From assembly GCA_021739695.1 (NCBI GenBank), contig JAIPBM010000006.1:62001-126000 (forward strand): a stretch of 64,000 bases of DNA. Direction: 5' to 3'. Shown here piece after piece: positions 33,200-42,330 of this stretch. Under the pieces are notes generated by a model. The model did no database searches. It saw only the letters and a program-made list of their open reading frames with translations, and was not told the origin of the DNA. The stretch's first letter is position 1. The number at the start of each line of letters is the position of its first letter. Position numbers and translations under genes: made by a program. Origin of the DNA: Flavobacteriales bacterium (GTDB lineage: Bacteria > Bacteroidota > Bacteroidia > UBA10329).

Positions 33200-33901
33200 G
33201 AAGAAATCCTTGGTCAATTCCTTATACTCGTCAGAATAATCGTGGCGTTTATCCGATTTCTCAATCATGAAATCCTTTCTGCTCGGTTCGCCAACGTTTT
33301 CCTTCGTGAAATTCACTAATAACCGAATCTCAGGATAATCAGGCTGTGGAAATACATCCAGCACATCTTTAGGGAAGAATCCTTCAGCTTTTGCTGACCG
33401 ACAAAAAACGTCATACTCCGTTTTTGGAAAAATAACTGCAAACCTTCCTTCGGGATTGAGCAGTTTGCTCACGTGCGAAAAAAGATCTTGCGGCTTAAGC
33501 GTTATTGTATGTTTCGCTAAGCGGATGGAAACATCTTTGGAAGGCTGCGAATGCGAGAAGAACGGAGGATTGCAAACCACTAGGTCGTAGTGCTTCTCGC
33601 GCTTCACGAATTCAGCAACATCCTCATTATACACAAACATATTCGAGAAAGGCGAACAGGAGACATTCCTAATAGCTTGCGATGCCGCAATCGGATTGAT
33701 CTCAATCGAATCAATGGATACCTTGGCCCGTTGTGCTATCATCAACGATATCAGCCCTGTTCCAGTGCCAATATCAAGCACCTTATCCCCGTCCAATACT
33801 GGAGCCCAAGCGCCAAGCAATACGCCATCTGTCCCAACCTTGAAACCACCGGCCGAATGGTACACCCTGAACTTCTTGAACTGAAAATACGGTTCAGCCA
33901 T
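33188..33901 (-). CDS. trmN6: tRNA1(Val) (adenine37-N6)-methyltransferase
   Basis: A 237-residue SAM-dependent N6-adenine methyltransferase of the YfiC/TrmN6 family, acting on A37 of tRNA-Val. It starts MAEPYFQFKKFRVYHSAGGF; the SAM motif is VLDIGTGTGLISLMIAQRA and the catalytic motif is NPPFF (LVVCNPPFFSHS). Its start overlaps the end of rimM by 8 bases, so it is the third gene of rpsP-rimM-trmN6. The family is clear, the exact target nucleotide inferred. Confidence 0.9.
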   Translation of the reverse strand: MAEPYFQFKKFRVYHSAGGFKVGTDGVLLGAWAPVLDGDKVLDIGTGTGLISLMIAQRAKVSIDSIEINPIAASQAIRNVSCSPFSNMFVYNEDVAEFVKREKHYDLVVCNPPFFSHSQPSKDVSIRLAKHTITLKPQDLFSHVSKLLNPEGRFAVIFPKTEYDVFCRSAKAEGFFPKDVLDVFPQPDYPEIRLLVNFTKENVGEPSRKDFMIEKSDKRHDYSDEYKELTKDFFLRF

Positions 33902-34412
33902 TCACGTAAAGATCGATCAGACCATCAGGTGCCTCGATATGGATCGTTCGGGCATCCTCATCCACTTCTTTAACAATAGCTTCAACCCACGGAATAAGAA
34001 TGGTCTTTTCCCCGTGGCTAATTTCCAAAATTGGATGCTGAGGGTTTTCCAGAACGCCAGAAACCACACCAATTAAGCCTTTCTCTTCATCAAACACCTC
34101 AAAACCGAACAACTCATCAGAAGCATCTGCTTCGGGAGCTTCAAATCGCTCGCGCTCCAGAAAAAGCTCCTTCCCTATCATCTGCTCTGCTTTGTCCAGC
34201 GAATCGACACCTTCAATCTTCATGATCAACTTATCGCGCGTTGCAAAAGAGCATTCTTCCACAAAAAAAGGAACCGGTCCACCCTGTAATTGGATGAAGA
34301 CCGGTTCGTCTTTTTCTAGTGCCGGAACTCCAGCACTCTGTATGTTTACTTTAAAAGCTCCTTTAAGTCCATGAGACCGAATAATGGTTCCAAGGACCTT
34401 CAGATCAACCAC
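33894..34412 (-). CDS. rimM: Ribosome maturation factor RimM
   Basis: 172 residues. The N-terminal beta-barrel starts at VLGTIIRSHGLKGAFKVNI, followed by a PRC-barrel domain (about 95-168) with ELFGFEVFDEEKGLIGVVSG and ILIPWVEAIVKEVD. It binds S19 and assists maturation of the 30S head. It lies 2 bases after rpsP, the usual pairing, and overlaps trmN6 by 8 bases. Confidence 0.95.
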   Translation of the reverse strand: MVDLKVLGTIIRSHGLKGAFKVNIQSAGVPALEKDEPVFIQLQGGPVPFFVEECSFATRDKLIMKIEGVDSLDKAEQMIGKELFLERERFEAPEADASDELFGFEVFDEEKGLIGVVSGVLENPQHPILEISHGEKTILIPWVEAIVKEVDEDARTIHIEAPDGLIDLYVNG

Positions 34413-34414
34413 GC

Positions 34415-34963
34415 TTATTCAGCTGGTTTTTCTTCCTCAGATGCTTCTGCAGCAGGAGCTTCTTCAACTGCTTCTTCCGTAGCAGCTTCCACTTCTTCCG
34501 CAAGCGGAGAGTTTTTAGCAAGTACTTTAGCGGCAATCGCAGCTTTCTTAGCCTCTTCAGCTTTCAAAGCATCAGCTTTTGCTTTCTCTTTTGCTTTCAC
34601 AATAGAGTCAGCTCCAGTTTGGATCTTCGAAGACTTATCGTTCAACCACTTTTCAAATTTGGCATCAGCCTCTTCCTGAGAAAAAGCACCTTTCTTAACT
34701 CCACCCAATAGGTGTTTCTTATAGAGAACTCCCTTGTAAGAAAGAATTGCCCGACACGTGTCGGTAGGCTGAGCTCCATTCTCCAACCACGTCAACGCAC
34801 TATCAATATTAAGCTCGATAGTAGCTGGGTTCGTGTTCGGATTGTAAACTCCCAACTTTTCAATATTCTTCCCATCTCGTGGGGCGCGCGAATCGGCTAC
34901 TACAATATGAAAAAATGCGTAGCTTTTTCTTCCGTGTCTCTGCAATCTAATTTTAGTTGGCAT
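34415..34963 (-). CDS. rpsP: 30S ribosomal protein S16 with long Ala/Glu-rich tail
   Basis: 182 residues. The core (about 1-80) starts [20 protein letters not shown] and has [21 protein letters not shown]. coli S16 has 82 residues; here about 100 more follow, first a basic helix-rich part ([20 protein letters not shown]) and then a tail dominated by Ala and Glu. Such extensions are common in Bacteroidota S16. The tail composition is very like that of L17 in this window. It is first in rpsP-rimM-trmN6, with a promoter at 34998-35028. Confidence 0.96.
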   Translation of the reverse strand: MPTKIRLQRHGRKSYAFFHIVVADSRAPRDGKNIEKLGVYNPNTNPATIELNIDSALTWLENGAQPTDTCRAILSYKGVLYKKHLLGGVKKGAFSQEEADAKFEKWLNDKSSKIQTGADSIVKAKEKAKADALKAEEAKKAAIAAKVLAKNSPLAEEVEAATEEAVEEAPAAEASEEEKPAE

Positions 34964-34997
34964 ATGACTTTATTAATTGTTTAAAAATTTCGGGCTG

Positions 34998-35028
34998 CAA
35001 AAATGCGATAATCCTTACGAATAAACAA
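34998..35028 (-). promoter_or_regulatory. Promoter of rpsP-rimM-trmN6
   Basis: On the minus strand TTG (35028-35026), then 20 bases, then CATTTTTG (35005-34998). This matches the Bacteroidota consensus TTG-N19-21-TAnnTTTG except for the first base of the -7 box. Start of transcription would be near 34991, about 28 bases before the rpsP ATG. Confidence 0.65.
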
Positions 35029-35069
35029 GCACCTTTTCCAATTCATTTTCAGCAAGTTAAAAATCTCCT

Positions 35070-35165
35070 CATTTGGGGGTTCCCCCAAGCTGCGCAAGGG
35101 GTCGGGCTTTCCGCTCATACTCCTCGCTACGCTGCGGGGTATCCGCTCCAATCCCTAACCCACGC
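35070..35165. repeat. GC-rich intergenic repeat-like element
   Basis: A stretch of about 95 bases much richer in G and C than its surroundings. It opens with a perfect palindrome TTGGGGGTTCCCCCAA (35073-35088). It then has two related short units, GGGCTTTCCGCTC (35104-35116) and GGGGTATCCGCTC (35136-35148), and ends ATCCCTAACCCACGCGG. I associate this CGGGCTTTCCGCT...AATCCCTAACC pattern with dispersed intergenic elements in Bacteroidota genomes; only one copy is visible here. The rest of the gap between rpsP and dnaE (35166-35466) shows no gene I can support. Confidence 0.45.
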
Positions 35166-35466
35166 GGCCAATAATCGTCATTACTTCATTCCAACCTCAC
35201 CTTCGTTAAAAAAAACCTGAACATCGAACAATAACCAACGAAACCTTGTCGTTTAAATAAGCAAACGCACGGTCATGATACTCGCTTATGTCGTTTTCTC
35301 AGCAGCACTTTTAGCCCTTGCGGTAGACGTGGTCACTAACGACTGAACCTATTGGTTCGCGTGCTATTTCGTGCTCAATCATCTTCTTTCATCAGTTTTC
35401 AACATGCCTAATTCGAGGCTTTCAAAACCCTAACTTCGGCTGTCTGTTTACTAAGCCGAATCATTC

Positions 35467-38400
35467 ATGTTTTTGATCTACGATACGGAGACCACTGGTC
35501 TTCCGAAAGACTACAATGCCCCCATAACTGACGCAGATAATTGGCCACGACTGGTACAATTGGCGTGGCAGTTGCACGCGGCTGATGGTTCGTTGATCGA
35601 AGCTGACAATTTCATCGTGAAACCAGATGGTTTCGACATTCCGTACAACTCAGAAAAGGTTCACGGCATTTCTACCAAAAAGGCGTTGGAGGAAGGAATT
35701 CCGCTTCAGGAAGCCTTGGACCGATTTACAGAAGTGCTTGGCAAAACTAAAGTAGTTGCAGGCCACAACATTGAATTCGACATCAACATTATGGGTGCCG
35801 AATACATGCGAATGGGCGATTCGGAACCGCTCACCTCCATTCCTGCAATTGACACTAAGAACGAGTCAACCGAATTCTGCGCCATTCCAGGTGGTCGTGG
35901 AGGACAGTTCAAATGGCCAAAACTGACCGAACTTCACGTAAAGCTGTTTGGTGAAGCATTTGACGAAGCGCACAATGCAGCTGCAGACGTGGCAGCAACA
36001 TCTCGTTGTTTCCTCGAATTGGTAAGGCTTCAGATCATTCCTACTTCAAAAACAGGATTAACCACAGATGAATTCAAGGTATTTCAAGATGTCAATCCAA
36101 ATCCGTTCAAAACGGAGGATATTGACGTTGGAAATCAAGTTGCCGCGTCCAAAAAAGCGGCAATCAAAAAAATCGAAACGGCTGCACCGAAAGTTGAGAT
36201 AACACACGATTTTGCTCACTTACACTGCCATTCGCAGTTCAGCGTACTTCAGGCAACCATTCGTATTAAGAATCTGGTTACTCGTGCTGTTGAGTACGGA
36301 ATGCCAGCAGTTGCGCTCACCGATCACGCCAATATGTTCGGCACATTTCATTTCGTCAATGAAATTGAAGCCGCCAACGCCAGTGTTGCCGATCATAATG
36401 CAAAAATTGAAGCTGGCGAAGCTCAAGGACAGCTTAAAAAGCCGATCAAAGGAATCGTTGGCTGCGAGTTTTATGTGACCGATGATCACAAGGACAGAAC
36501 GCGACAGAACAACGGTTATCAAACGGTACTTCTAGCCAAAAACAAAAAGGGCTATCACAACTTGGTTAAGCTGAGTTCCATTTCCTATGCCGAAGGTTTC
36601 TATTATGTGCCACGTATTGACAAGGAACTGTTGCTCAAATACAAGGACAACCTGATTGTTAGCACCGGTGGACCTGGAGGCGAAGTGCCGAATTTGATCT
36701 TGAACGTTGGAGAAAAACAGGCGGAAGAAGCATTCATTTGGTACAAAGAGCAGTTTGGCGAAGACTTCTACGTAGAGCTCGTTGACCACGGATTGGAAGG
36801 CGAAAAACGCGTCAATCAGGTGTTGTTGGAGTTTGCGAAGAAGCATGGCGTCAGTTACTTCCCGAGCAATAACGTCTACTATCTATCTCAGAAAGACAAA
36901 CGTGCGCACGACATTTTGATGTGTTTGAAAGAAGGCGTCAAAATGGAAGATGACTCACGCGGTCGAGAATTCATCAAGCGCCTCTTTCCAAACGATCAAT
37001 ACTATTTCAAAGGTCAACAGGAAATGAAGCAGATCTTTGCTCATTTACCTGAGGCATTTGAGACGATCACGGAAATTGTAGAGAAGATCGAACCATTCAG
37101 ACTGAAGCAAGATGTGTTGCTTCCTGTGTTCGATATTCCATCTGAATTTCTGGATCCTGCCGATAAGGAAGATGGCGGTAAGCGTGGAGAAAATGCCTAC
37201 CTGCGCCATCTGACCTACGAAGGTGCTGTAAAGCGCTACGGAGAAGTGACTGATGAAATCCGTGACCGGATAGATTTCGAACTTCAAACAATTGCCAATT
37301 CAGGTTATCCTGGCTACTTCCTCATTGTTCAGGATTTCACCTCGGAAGCTCGAAAGATGGGTGTGGCAGTCGGTCCTGGTCGTGGATCAGCAGCTGGTTC
37401 TGTAGTGGCTTATTGCGTTGGAATTACCAATGTGGATCCAATAGCATACGACCTACTCTTTGAGCGTTTCTTGAACCCTGACCGTGTATCGCTACCGGAT
37501 ATTGACATCGATTTTGATGATGAAGGTCGAGGGAAGATCATTGATTGGGTTGTTGCCAAATACGGCAAGAATCAAGTGGCGCAGATCGTTACTTACGGCA
37601 GCATGGCGGCCAAATCGGCCATTCGAGATACCGCACGCGTTCTGAATCTTCCTCTGTCGGATGCTGACCACATCGCGAAGCTAATTCCCGACATCAGCCT
37701 TGCCAAGATCTTTGACCTTTCTGAGAAAGAGCTGAAGTCAAAATTGGGCGATTCTGAGAAAGTGGAACAGGCCATGCAGCTTCGGAAATATGCTGAAGGC
37801 AATGATGAAATTGCCCGAACAATTAACGAAGCGCGCGTTCTCGAAGGTTCCATCAGAAATACGGGAATTCACGCCTGTGGCGTCATCATCACACCGGATG
37901 ACATCACCAACCATATTCCTGTAACTACTGCCAAAGACTCCGAACTTTCCGTCACGCAGTTTGACAATAGTGTGGTAGAATCTTCGGGTATGCTGAAGAT
38001 GGACTTCTTGGGTTTAAAGACCTTAACCATCATTAAAGATGCCATCAAACTGATCAAAGCCCGGCATGGCATCGATATCGATCCGGATGAAATTCCGCTT
38101 GATGATGAGAAGACCTACAAACTTTATCAGCGCGGACAGACCAATGGAACATTCCAGTTCGAATCTGCTGGAATGCAGAAGCATTTGCGCTCGCTGAAAC
38201 CAGACAAGTTTGCGGATCTTATTGCGATGAACGCACTTTATCGCCCAGGTCCATTGAAGTACATTCCGAACTTCATTGCCCGTAAAAATGGTGAGGAAGA
38301 AATAACCTATGATCTTCCAGAAATGGAGGAATACCTGGCTGAAACCTACGGTATTTCAGTCTATCAGGAGCAAGTAATGCGGCTTTCGCAGAAGCTTGCA

Positions 38401-39819
38401 GGTTTCTCGAAAGGCGATGCGGACGTTCTGCGAAAAGCGATGGGTAAGAAGATCTTTGCCCTGCTGGCAAAGTTGAAACCTCAGTTTTTGGCAGGCTGTG
38501 AGAAAAACGGTCACGACCTGAAAATTGCAGAGAAGATCTGGAGCGATTGGGAAGAATTTGCGGAATACGCATTCAATAAATCGCACTCCACCTGTTATTC
38601 AGTTGTAGCGTTTCAAACAGGATATCTGAAAGCGAATTATCCTGCCGAATACATGGCTTCGGTAATGACCCACAACATGAACGACATCAAAAAGGTGACG
38701 TTTTTCATGGACGAATGCCGCAGAATGGGCATGGCGGTTTTAGGACCAGATGTGAATGAAAGTCAATTCAAATTTGCTGTAAACGATAAAGGCGAAATCC
38801 GTTTCGGACTAGGCGCCATCAAAGGTGTTGGCGAAGGTGCTGTGGAAGCAATCATCGCGGAGCGAACCTCTAATGGAAATTTCAGCTCCATTTTTGACCT
38901 TACAAAACGTATCGATCTTCGCGCAGCAAACAAGAAAGCATTGGAAAGTCTTGCCATTTCTGGAGCGTTTGACTCGTTCGAAAACAGCCATCGCGCACAG
39001 TATTTCTTTGACGATGGCTCTGGCCCGTTCCTCGAAAAGGCGATCAAATACGGCTCAAGCTTCCAATCAGCAGAAAACAGCTCGCAGGTTTCACTCTTCG
39101 GAGAAGCTTCAGATGTTCAGCTTCCAGAACCGCAGGTTCCGAAGTGCGAGAAATGGGGGAACATTCAGGAATTAAAAGCCGAAAAGGAAGTGGTTGGCGT
39201 TTACATTTCCGGCCATCCGCTTGATGACTTTGAATTGGTGATGCAGCGTTACTGCAACATCAACCTTGGCATTCTCGAATCGGAAGAAGCCAAGAAAAAC
39301 CCGAACGAATATAAGTTTGCCGGAGTCGTTTCAGCGGTTCAGCACCGCATGTCAAAACAGAACAATCCGTACGGGATCTTCGAAATTGAAGACAAACAAG
39401 GGTCGATGGAATTCCGGCTTTTCGGAGAGGATTACACCAAATTCCGTCAATACCTCGACATGGAGTTTTTCTTATTCGTACGAGGTGTTTGGAAGGAAAA
39501 ACGTTGGGGATCTGCAGAAGGTGTTCCTGCAGAAAAGGAATTCAAACTCAACAGTATTGAACTACTGAACGACATGTTGGAGAAGAAAACCACCAGCATC
39601 ACCATCACTATGCCGCTAGAAGAAGTGAAGCCTGAGAACATTTCAGAACTCCAGTCGTTTCTGGAAGGACATCCGGGCAGTTGCAAGGTGAATATGAGAG
39701 TAATAAATAAGCAAGGTGTTTGGGTTGATATGCACTCTAAAAAGGTGCGTGTGAAACCGGAACAAAAGCTGATCTACGATATTCGGGAACAACTTGGCTT
39801 GGAAGTTTCGTTCAAATGA
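35467..39819 (+). CDS. dnaE: DNA polymerase III alpha subunit fused to an N-terminal 3'-5' exonuclease
   Basis: A 1450-residue replicative polymerase. Residues about 1-190 are a DnaQ/epsilon-type exonuclease: Exo I is YDTETTGLP, Exo II is AGHNIEFDINIMG and Exo III is EAHNAAADVAATSRCF. Residues from about 250 form the PHP domain (HLHCHSQFSVLQATIRIKN, then ALTDHANMFG). The polymerase core has GPGRGSAAGSVVAYC and the catalytic Asp residues in LPDIDIDFDDEGRGKIIDW, then HACGVIITPDD. A helix-hairpin-helix region, an OB-fold (FAGVVSAVQHRMSKQNNPYG) and a tail follow. E. coli DnaE has 1160 residues; the extra length is the fused proofreading domain, a known layout in Bacteroidota. The promoter was not identified. 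Confidence 0.96.
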   Translation: MFLIYDTETTGLPKDYNAPITDADNWPRLVQLAWQLHAADGSLIEADNFIVKPDGFDIPYNSEKVHGISTKKALEEGIPLQEALDRFTEVLGKTKVVAGHNIEFDINIMGAEYMRMGDSEPLTSIPAIDTKNESTEFCAIPGGRGGQFKWPKLTELHVKLFGEAFDEAHNAAADVAATSRCFLELVRLQIIPTSKTGLTTDEFKVFQDVNPNPFKTEDIDVGNQVAASKKAAIKKIETAAPKVEITHDFAHLHCHSQFSVLQATIRIKNLVTRAVEYGMPAVALTDHANMFGTFHFVNEIEAANASVADHNAKIEAGEAQGQLKKPIKGIVGCEFYVTDDHKDRTRQNNGYQTVLLAKNKKGYHNLVKLSSISYAEGFYYVPRIDKELLLKYKDNLIVSTGGPGGEVPNLILNVGEKQAEEAFIWYKEQFGEDFYVELVDHGLEGEKRVNQVLLEFAKKHGVSYFPSNNVYYLSQKDKRAHDILMCLKEGVKMEDDSRGREFIKRLFPNDQYYFKGQQEMKQIFAHLPEAFETITEIVEKIEPFRLKQDVLLPVFDIPSEFLDPADKEDGGKRGENAYLRHLTYEGAVKRYGEVTDEIRDRIDFELQTIANSGYPGYFLIVQDFTSEARKMGVAVGPGRGSAAGSVVAYCVGITNVDPIAYDLLFERFLNPDRVSLPDIDIDFDDEGRGKIIDWVVAKYGKNQVAQIVTYGSMAAKSAIRDTARVLNLPLSDADHIAKLIPDISLAKIFDLSEKELKSKLGDSEKVEQAMQLRKYAEGNDEIARTINEARVLEGSIRNTGIHACGVIITPDDITNHIPVTTAKDSELSVTQFDNSVVESSGMLKMDFLGLKTLTIIKDAIKLIKARHGIDIDPDEIPLDDEKTYKLYQRGQTNGTFQFESAGMQKHLRSLKPDKFADLIAMNALYRPGPLKYIPNFIARKNGEEEITYDLPEMEEYLAETYGISVYQEQVMRLSQKLAGFSKGDADVLRKAMGKKIFALLAKLKPQFLAGCEKNGHDLKIAEKIWSDWEEFAEYAFNKSHSTCYSVVAFQTGYLKANYPAEYMASVMTHNMNDIKKVTFFMDECRRMGMAVLGPDVNESQFKFAVNDKGEIRFGLGAIKGVGEGAVEAIIAERTSNGNFSSIFDLTKRIDLRAANKKALESLAISGAFDSFENSHRAQYFFDDGSGPFLEKAIKYGSSFQSAENSSQVSLFGEASDVQLPEPQVPKCEKWGNIQELKAEKEVVGVYISGHPLDDFELVMQRYCNINLGILESEEAKKNPNEYKFAGVVSAVQHRMSKQNNPYGIFEIEDKQGSMEFRLFGEDYTKFRQYLDMEFFLFVRGVWKEKRWGSAEGVPAEKEFKLNSIELLNDMLEKKTTSITITMPLEEVKPENISELQSFLEGHPGSCKVNMRVINKQGVWVDMHSKKVRVKPEQKLIYDIREQLGLEVSFK

Positions 39820-39856
39820 TTGTCGGGAAAAAGATAACGGCTGGCAGTGAGTTTTA

Positions 39857-39864
39857 TACTTTTG
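39857..39864 (+). promoter_or_regulatory. -7 promoter element of trxA
   Basis: TACTTTTG, a perfect TAnnTTTG match, 39 bases before the trxA ATG. No TTG at the usual -33 distance. Confidence 0.5.
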
Positions 39865-39903
39865 GCAGCACTTGGTTGAATTAATAGATAAACAATAGAT
39901 ACA

Positions 39904-40221
39904 ATGGCATTAGAATTAACAGACGCGAATTTTGAAGAGCTTGTAATGAAGTCAGACAAGCCTGTTTTAGTGGATTTTTGGGCAGTTTGGTGCGGACCGT
40001 GTAGAATGGTCGGTCCAATCGTTGAAGAATTGGCTGGCGATTACGAAGGAAAAGCAATCATCGGAAAAGTTGACGTGGACAACAACCCTGAAACTGCTGC
40101 CAAATTCGGAATCAGAAACATCCCTACTCTACTCTTCTTCAAGAACGGAGAGATCGTAGATAAGCAAGTTGGAGCTGCGCCAAAGCAGACTTTTTCGGCA
40201 AAGCTTGATGCTTTGATTTGA
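39904..40221 (+). CDS. trxA: Thioredoxin
   Basis: A 105-residue cytosolic disulfide reductant. The active site is WCGPC in [14 protein letters not shown] (about residues 28-32), the buried Asp is in VLVDFWA, and the cis-Pro loop is [13 protein letters not shown]. Normal length, no signal peptide. It is separately transcribed from a -7 box at 39857-39864. A palindromic element (40241-40296) follows it. Confidence 0.97.
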   Translation: MALELTDANFEELVMKSDKPVLVDFWAVWCGPCRMVGPIVEELAGDYEGKAIIGKVDVDNNPETAAKFGIRNIPTLLFFKNGEIVDKQVGAAPKQTFSAKLDALI

Positions 40222-40240
40222 TTTCAACAATAACATTCTT

Positions 40241-40296
40241 GGACTGCCGTCCTATGCTCCAACGCAATTGCGATATTTGAAGCAGGACGGCAGTCC
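40241..40296. repeat. Nested palindromic element between trxA and the DUF58 gene
   Basis: Two 13-base arms, GGACTGCCGTCCT (40241-40253) and AGGACGGCAGTCC (40284-40296), are perfect inverted copies. Each arm is itself a small palindrome (GGAC....GTCC). The 30-base spacer between them holds the palindrome CGCAATTGCG (40263-40272). TATTTT follows the right arm. It could act as a bidirectional terminator or be a REP-like mobile repeat. The right arm ends 8 bases before the DUF58 gene's ATG. Confidence 0.6.
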
Positions 40297-40304
40297 TATT
40301 TTCC

Positions 40305-41246
40305 ATGAACAGCATTTCATTACATAGTCAGCGCGTTAAGCAATTCAGCAAGCTCGAACTCATTGCCAAACAGGTGGTTGAGGGATTTATTACGGGGTTG
40401 CACAAAAGCCCATTCCATGGGTTTTCGGTTGAATTTGCAGAGCACAGACTGTACAACAATGGCGAATCAACCCGCCACATCGATTGGAAACTCTATGCTC
40501 GCACAGAAAAACTTTTCGTAAAACGGTACGAGGAAGAAACCAATCTACGCTGTCAGATCGTAATCGACACTTCATCTTCCATGTATTTTCCGATCAAGGA
40601 AAACGACTCTGAATTGGATGAGAATAAGATCGGGTTTTCCACTTATGCCGCAGCTTCGCTGGTTCATCTGCTAAAACGACAACGCGATGCTTTCGGCCTA
40701 TCACTTTTTTCGGATAAAGTAGAAATCCATACCGATACGAAATCAACAACTACGCATTCGCAGTTGGTTTTTGGCGAGTTGGAAAAGTTACTCTTACCAC
40801 TTGGAAAAGAAACCAGTAAACGAAGCTCAGGCGCTCAGGCGCTTCACGAAATTGCCGATAAACTCAAACGAAGATCGTTGGTCATCCTCTTCAGCGACAT
40901 GATTGAGAATTCAGAGAAAAGTCAAGATGACCTGTGGAATGCGCTCCAACATCTGAAGCACAACAAACATGAAGTAATTCTTTTTCACGTTACAGATAAA
41001 AAGAAAGAGTTGGATTTTGATTTCGAGAATCGTCCGTACCGTTTCGTTGACATGGAAACGGGCGAAGAATTGAAGTTGAATCCGATAGAAGTTCGCGAAG
41101 CATATCAAAAATCTATGCAAAAGTTTGAGCATGATCTGAAACTGAAATGCGGTCAATACAGTATAGACTTGGTGCACGCAGACATCTCAAAGGGATTTGA
41201 CCAAGTTCTGTTGCCTTACCTATTAAAGCGCAAAAAACTATATTGA
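40305..41246 (+). CDS. DUF58 domain protein (von Willebrand A-like)
   Basis: 313 residues, soluble. The DUF58 signature STRHIDWKLYARTEKLFVKR lies near residue 55. It is followed by a vWA-like fold with a MIDAS-type motif IDTSSSMYF and IGFSTYAAASLVHLL, and LVILFSDMIEN further on. Such proteins are typically encoded with a MoxR-type ATPase and Bat proteins, where they help metal insertion or protein assembly; here no MoxR gene is adjacent. The next gene starts on the last base of its stop codon (TGATG). Confidence 0.85.
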   Translation: MNSISLHSQRVKQFSKLELIAKQVVEGFITGLHKSPFHGFSVEFAEHRLYNNGESTRHIDWKLYARTEKLFVKRYEEETNLRCQIVIDTSSSMYFPIKENDSELDENKIGFSTYAAASLVHLLKRQRDAFGLSLFSDKVEIHTDTKSTTTHSQLVFGELEKLLLPLGKETSKRSSGAQALHEIADKLKRRSLVILFSDMIENSEKSQDDLWNALQHLKHNKHEVILFHVTDKKKELDFDFENRPYRFVDMETGEELKLNPIEVREAYQKSMQKFEHDLKLKCGQYSIDLVHADISKGFDQVLLPYLLKRKKLY

Positions 41247-42004
41247 TGAGAATCTTAATTGTCTTTGTATTGCTTCTCCAAACCACCGTTTCGTTTGGAG
41301 TGGATTTCTCCAAACTTTCACGAAGCGAGCCCATTACCACTTTATATCCAGCAAACTTCAAATGCTATGTGGACGTTTCGCTTTTTTTGAATGTTCTTGA
41401 CGCCTACAAAGGCCCTGTTTTCCTTCGTGTAAGCTACGTGATCGGTAACGATACACTGAACGATAACCTAGAGATAAACGGCAGTTTCAATGGAGTGATC
41501 AAGCAAATATTTCTTGATGAAGGTGAACGATTAACTGCCTTCATTCACTTGAACAACGGGGAAACCGAAGAAATCGATGGAATTGAAGGTTCGCTTAGAA
41601 TCGTTCGTAATCCTGACTTCAAACCTACTGAAGAACAAGGAAAAAGCACATTTTTGAGCGGTGTATGGAAATCTGATCAAACACCTCTTTTTCGAGTTGC
41701 AGTCAATGATTCAACACCAAAGCTTTTTCGTCTCAAACTAACAGTTGATGAGAATTTTGAATTTGATAAACTGTATTTTAAGATGAAGGTCATTAGTCCT
41801 GCGGTTGGGATACTGATGCTTAACAAGCAAATTAGCGTGAACGAAGGCGCAGCTTTGGATCTGCGTAAGAAATCATTCAAAGTAGACTTAGAAGAAATTA
41901 ACCTGTCAACCGTAGGCACTTACTACTTTCAGGTTATGCCAGACATGAATGCGATGCGCCTGAATGGAGTTCGGAAAATCGAGTACGAAATAGTCGCAGA
42001 ATAA
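41246..42004 (+). CDS. Secreted or periplasmic protein of unknown function
   Basis: 252 residues. I chose the ATG at 41246 over the TTG at 41243. A signal peptide (MRILIVFVLLLQTTVSFG) is followed by a domain rich in beta strands (about 25-252) with no recognised family and no cysteine pairs or T9SS sorting tail. It is probably periplasmic. It overlaps the DUF58 gene by one base, so the two are coupled and may act together. It is the last gene before the tRNA. Confidence 0.7.
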   Translation: MRILIVFVLLLQTTVSFGVDFSKLSRSEPITTLYPANFKCYVDVSLFLNVLDAYKGPVFLRVSYVIGNDTLNDNLEINGSFNGVIKQIFLDEGERLTAFIHLNNGETEEIDGIEGSLRIVRNPDFKPTEEQGKSTFLSGVWKSDQTPLFRVAVNDSTPKLFRLKLTVDENFEFDKLYFKMKVISPAVGILMLNKQISVNEGAALDLRKKSFKVDLEEINLSTVGTYYFQVMPDMNAMRLNGVRKIEYEIVAE

Positions 42005-42040
42005 TTTTTTCACATTGCTTTCTGATTTGACAAATTAAAT

Positions 42041-42048
42041 TACATTTG
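42041..42048 (+). promoter_or_regulatory. -7 promoter element of tRNA-Asp
   Basis: TACATTTG matches TAnnTTTG and lies 20 bases before the tRNA 5' end. The nearest upstream TTG (42015-42017) is 23 bases away, slightly long. The initial bases GCAGCCC after the box are also seen after the rpsP -7 box. Confidence 0.6.
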
Positions 42049-42067
42049 CAGCCCAAGAAATTACTAT

Positions 42068-42141
42068 GGTTCGGTAGTTCAGTTGGTTAGAATACCTGCC
42101 TGTCACGCAGGGGGTCGCGGGTTCGAGTCCCGTCCGGACCG
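42068..42141 (+). tRNA. tRNA-Asp (anticodon GUC)
   Basis: The 74-base cloverleaf is complete. Acceptor stem GGTTCGG / CCGGACC (one T-G pair). D-arm with AGTTGGTTA. Anticodon stem CCTGC / GCAGG around loop CTGTCAC, so the anticodon GTC is at 42102-42104. The T-arm loop is GTTCGAGTC (CGGG/CCCG stem). The discriminator base is G, as expected for tRNA-Asp. The CCA end is not encoded. A strong terminator follows at once. The accessory island begins next to it, so its 3' end is a candidate integration site. Confidence 0.97.
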
Positions 42142-42152
42142 CATTGAGAATC

Positions 42153-42195
42153 AAGCAGTTACATCGATAAAAGATGTAGCTGCTTTTTCTTTTTA
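42153..42195 (+). terminator. Intrinsic terminator of tRNA-Asp
   Basis: AAGCAGTTACATC pairs with GATGTAGCTGCTT through 13 positions with a single T-G pair and a 7-base loop, followed by TTTTCTTTTT. It begins 12 bases after the tRNA. Confidence 0.9.
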
Positions 42196-42330
42196 GGGCG
42201 TTTGCGTGTGTTTTGCGTGTCTTCTGAGAACTAGGGCTTGAACGTTTCACAACCATAATGACTCGGTTAGTAACTTTCTAAAGGTTCTATCAACCAAGTA
42301 TTAAACAAGAGTGACTCATTATTTTCGTGT

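Noticed and set aside
35275-35346. 23-codon hydrophobic frame upstream of dnaE (starts MILAYVVFSAALLALAVDVV)
   Set aside because: Looks like a membrane peptide, but frames this short are frequent by chance and nothing else supports it.
42035-42256. 73-codon minus-strand frame across the tRNA-Asp
   Set aside because: It is the antisense translation of the tRNA and its terminator. The peptide segment TGLEPATPCVTGRYSNQLNY is a well-known false protein produced by antisense reading of tRNA genes.
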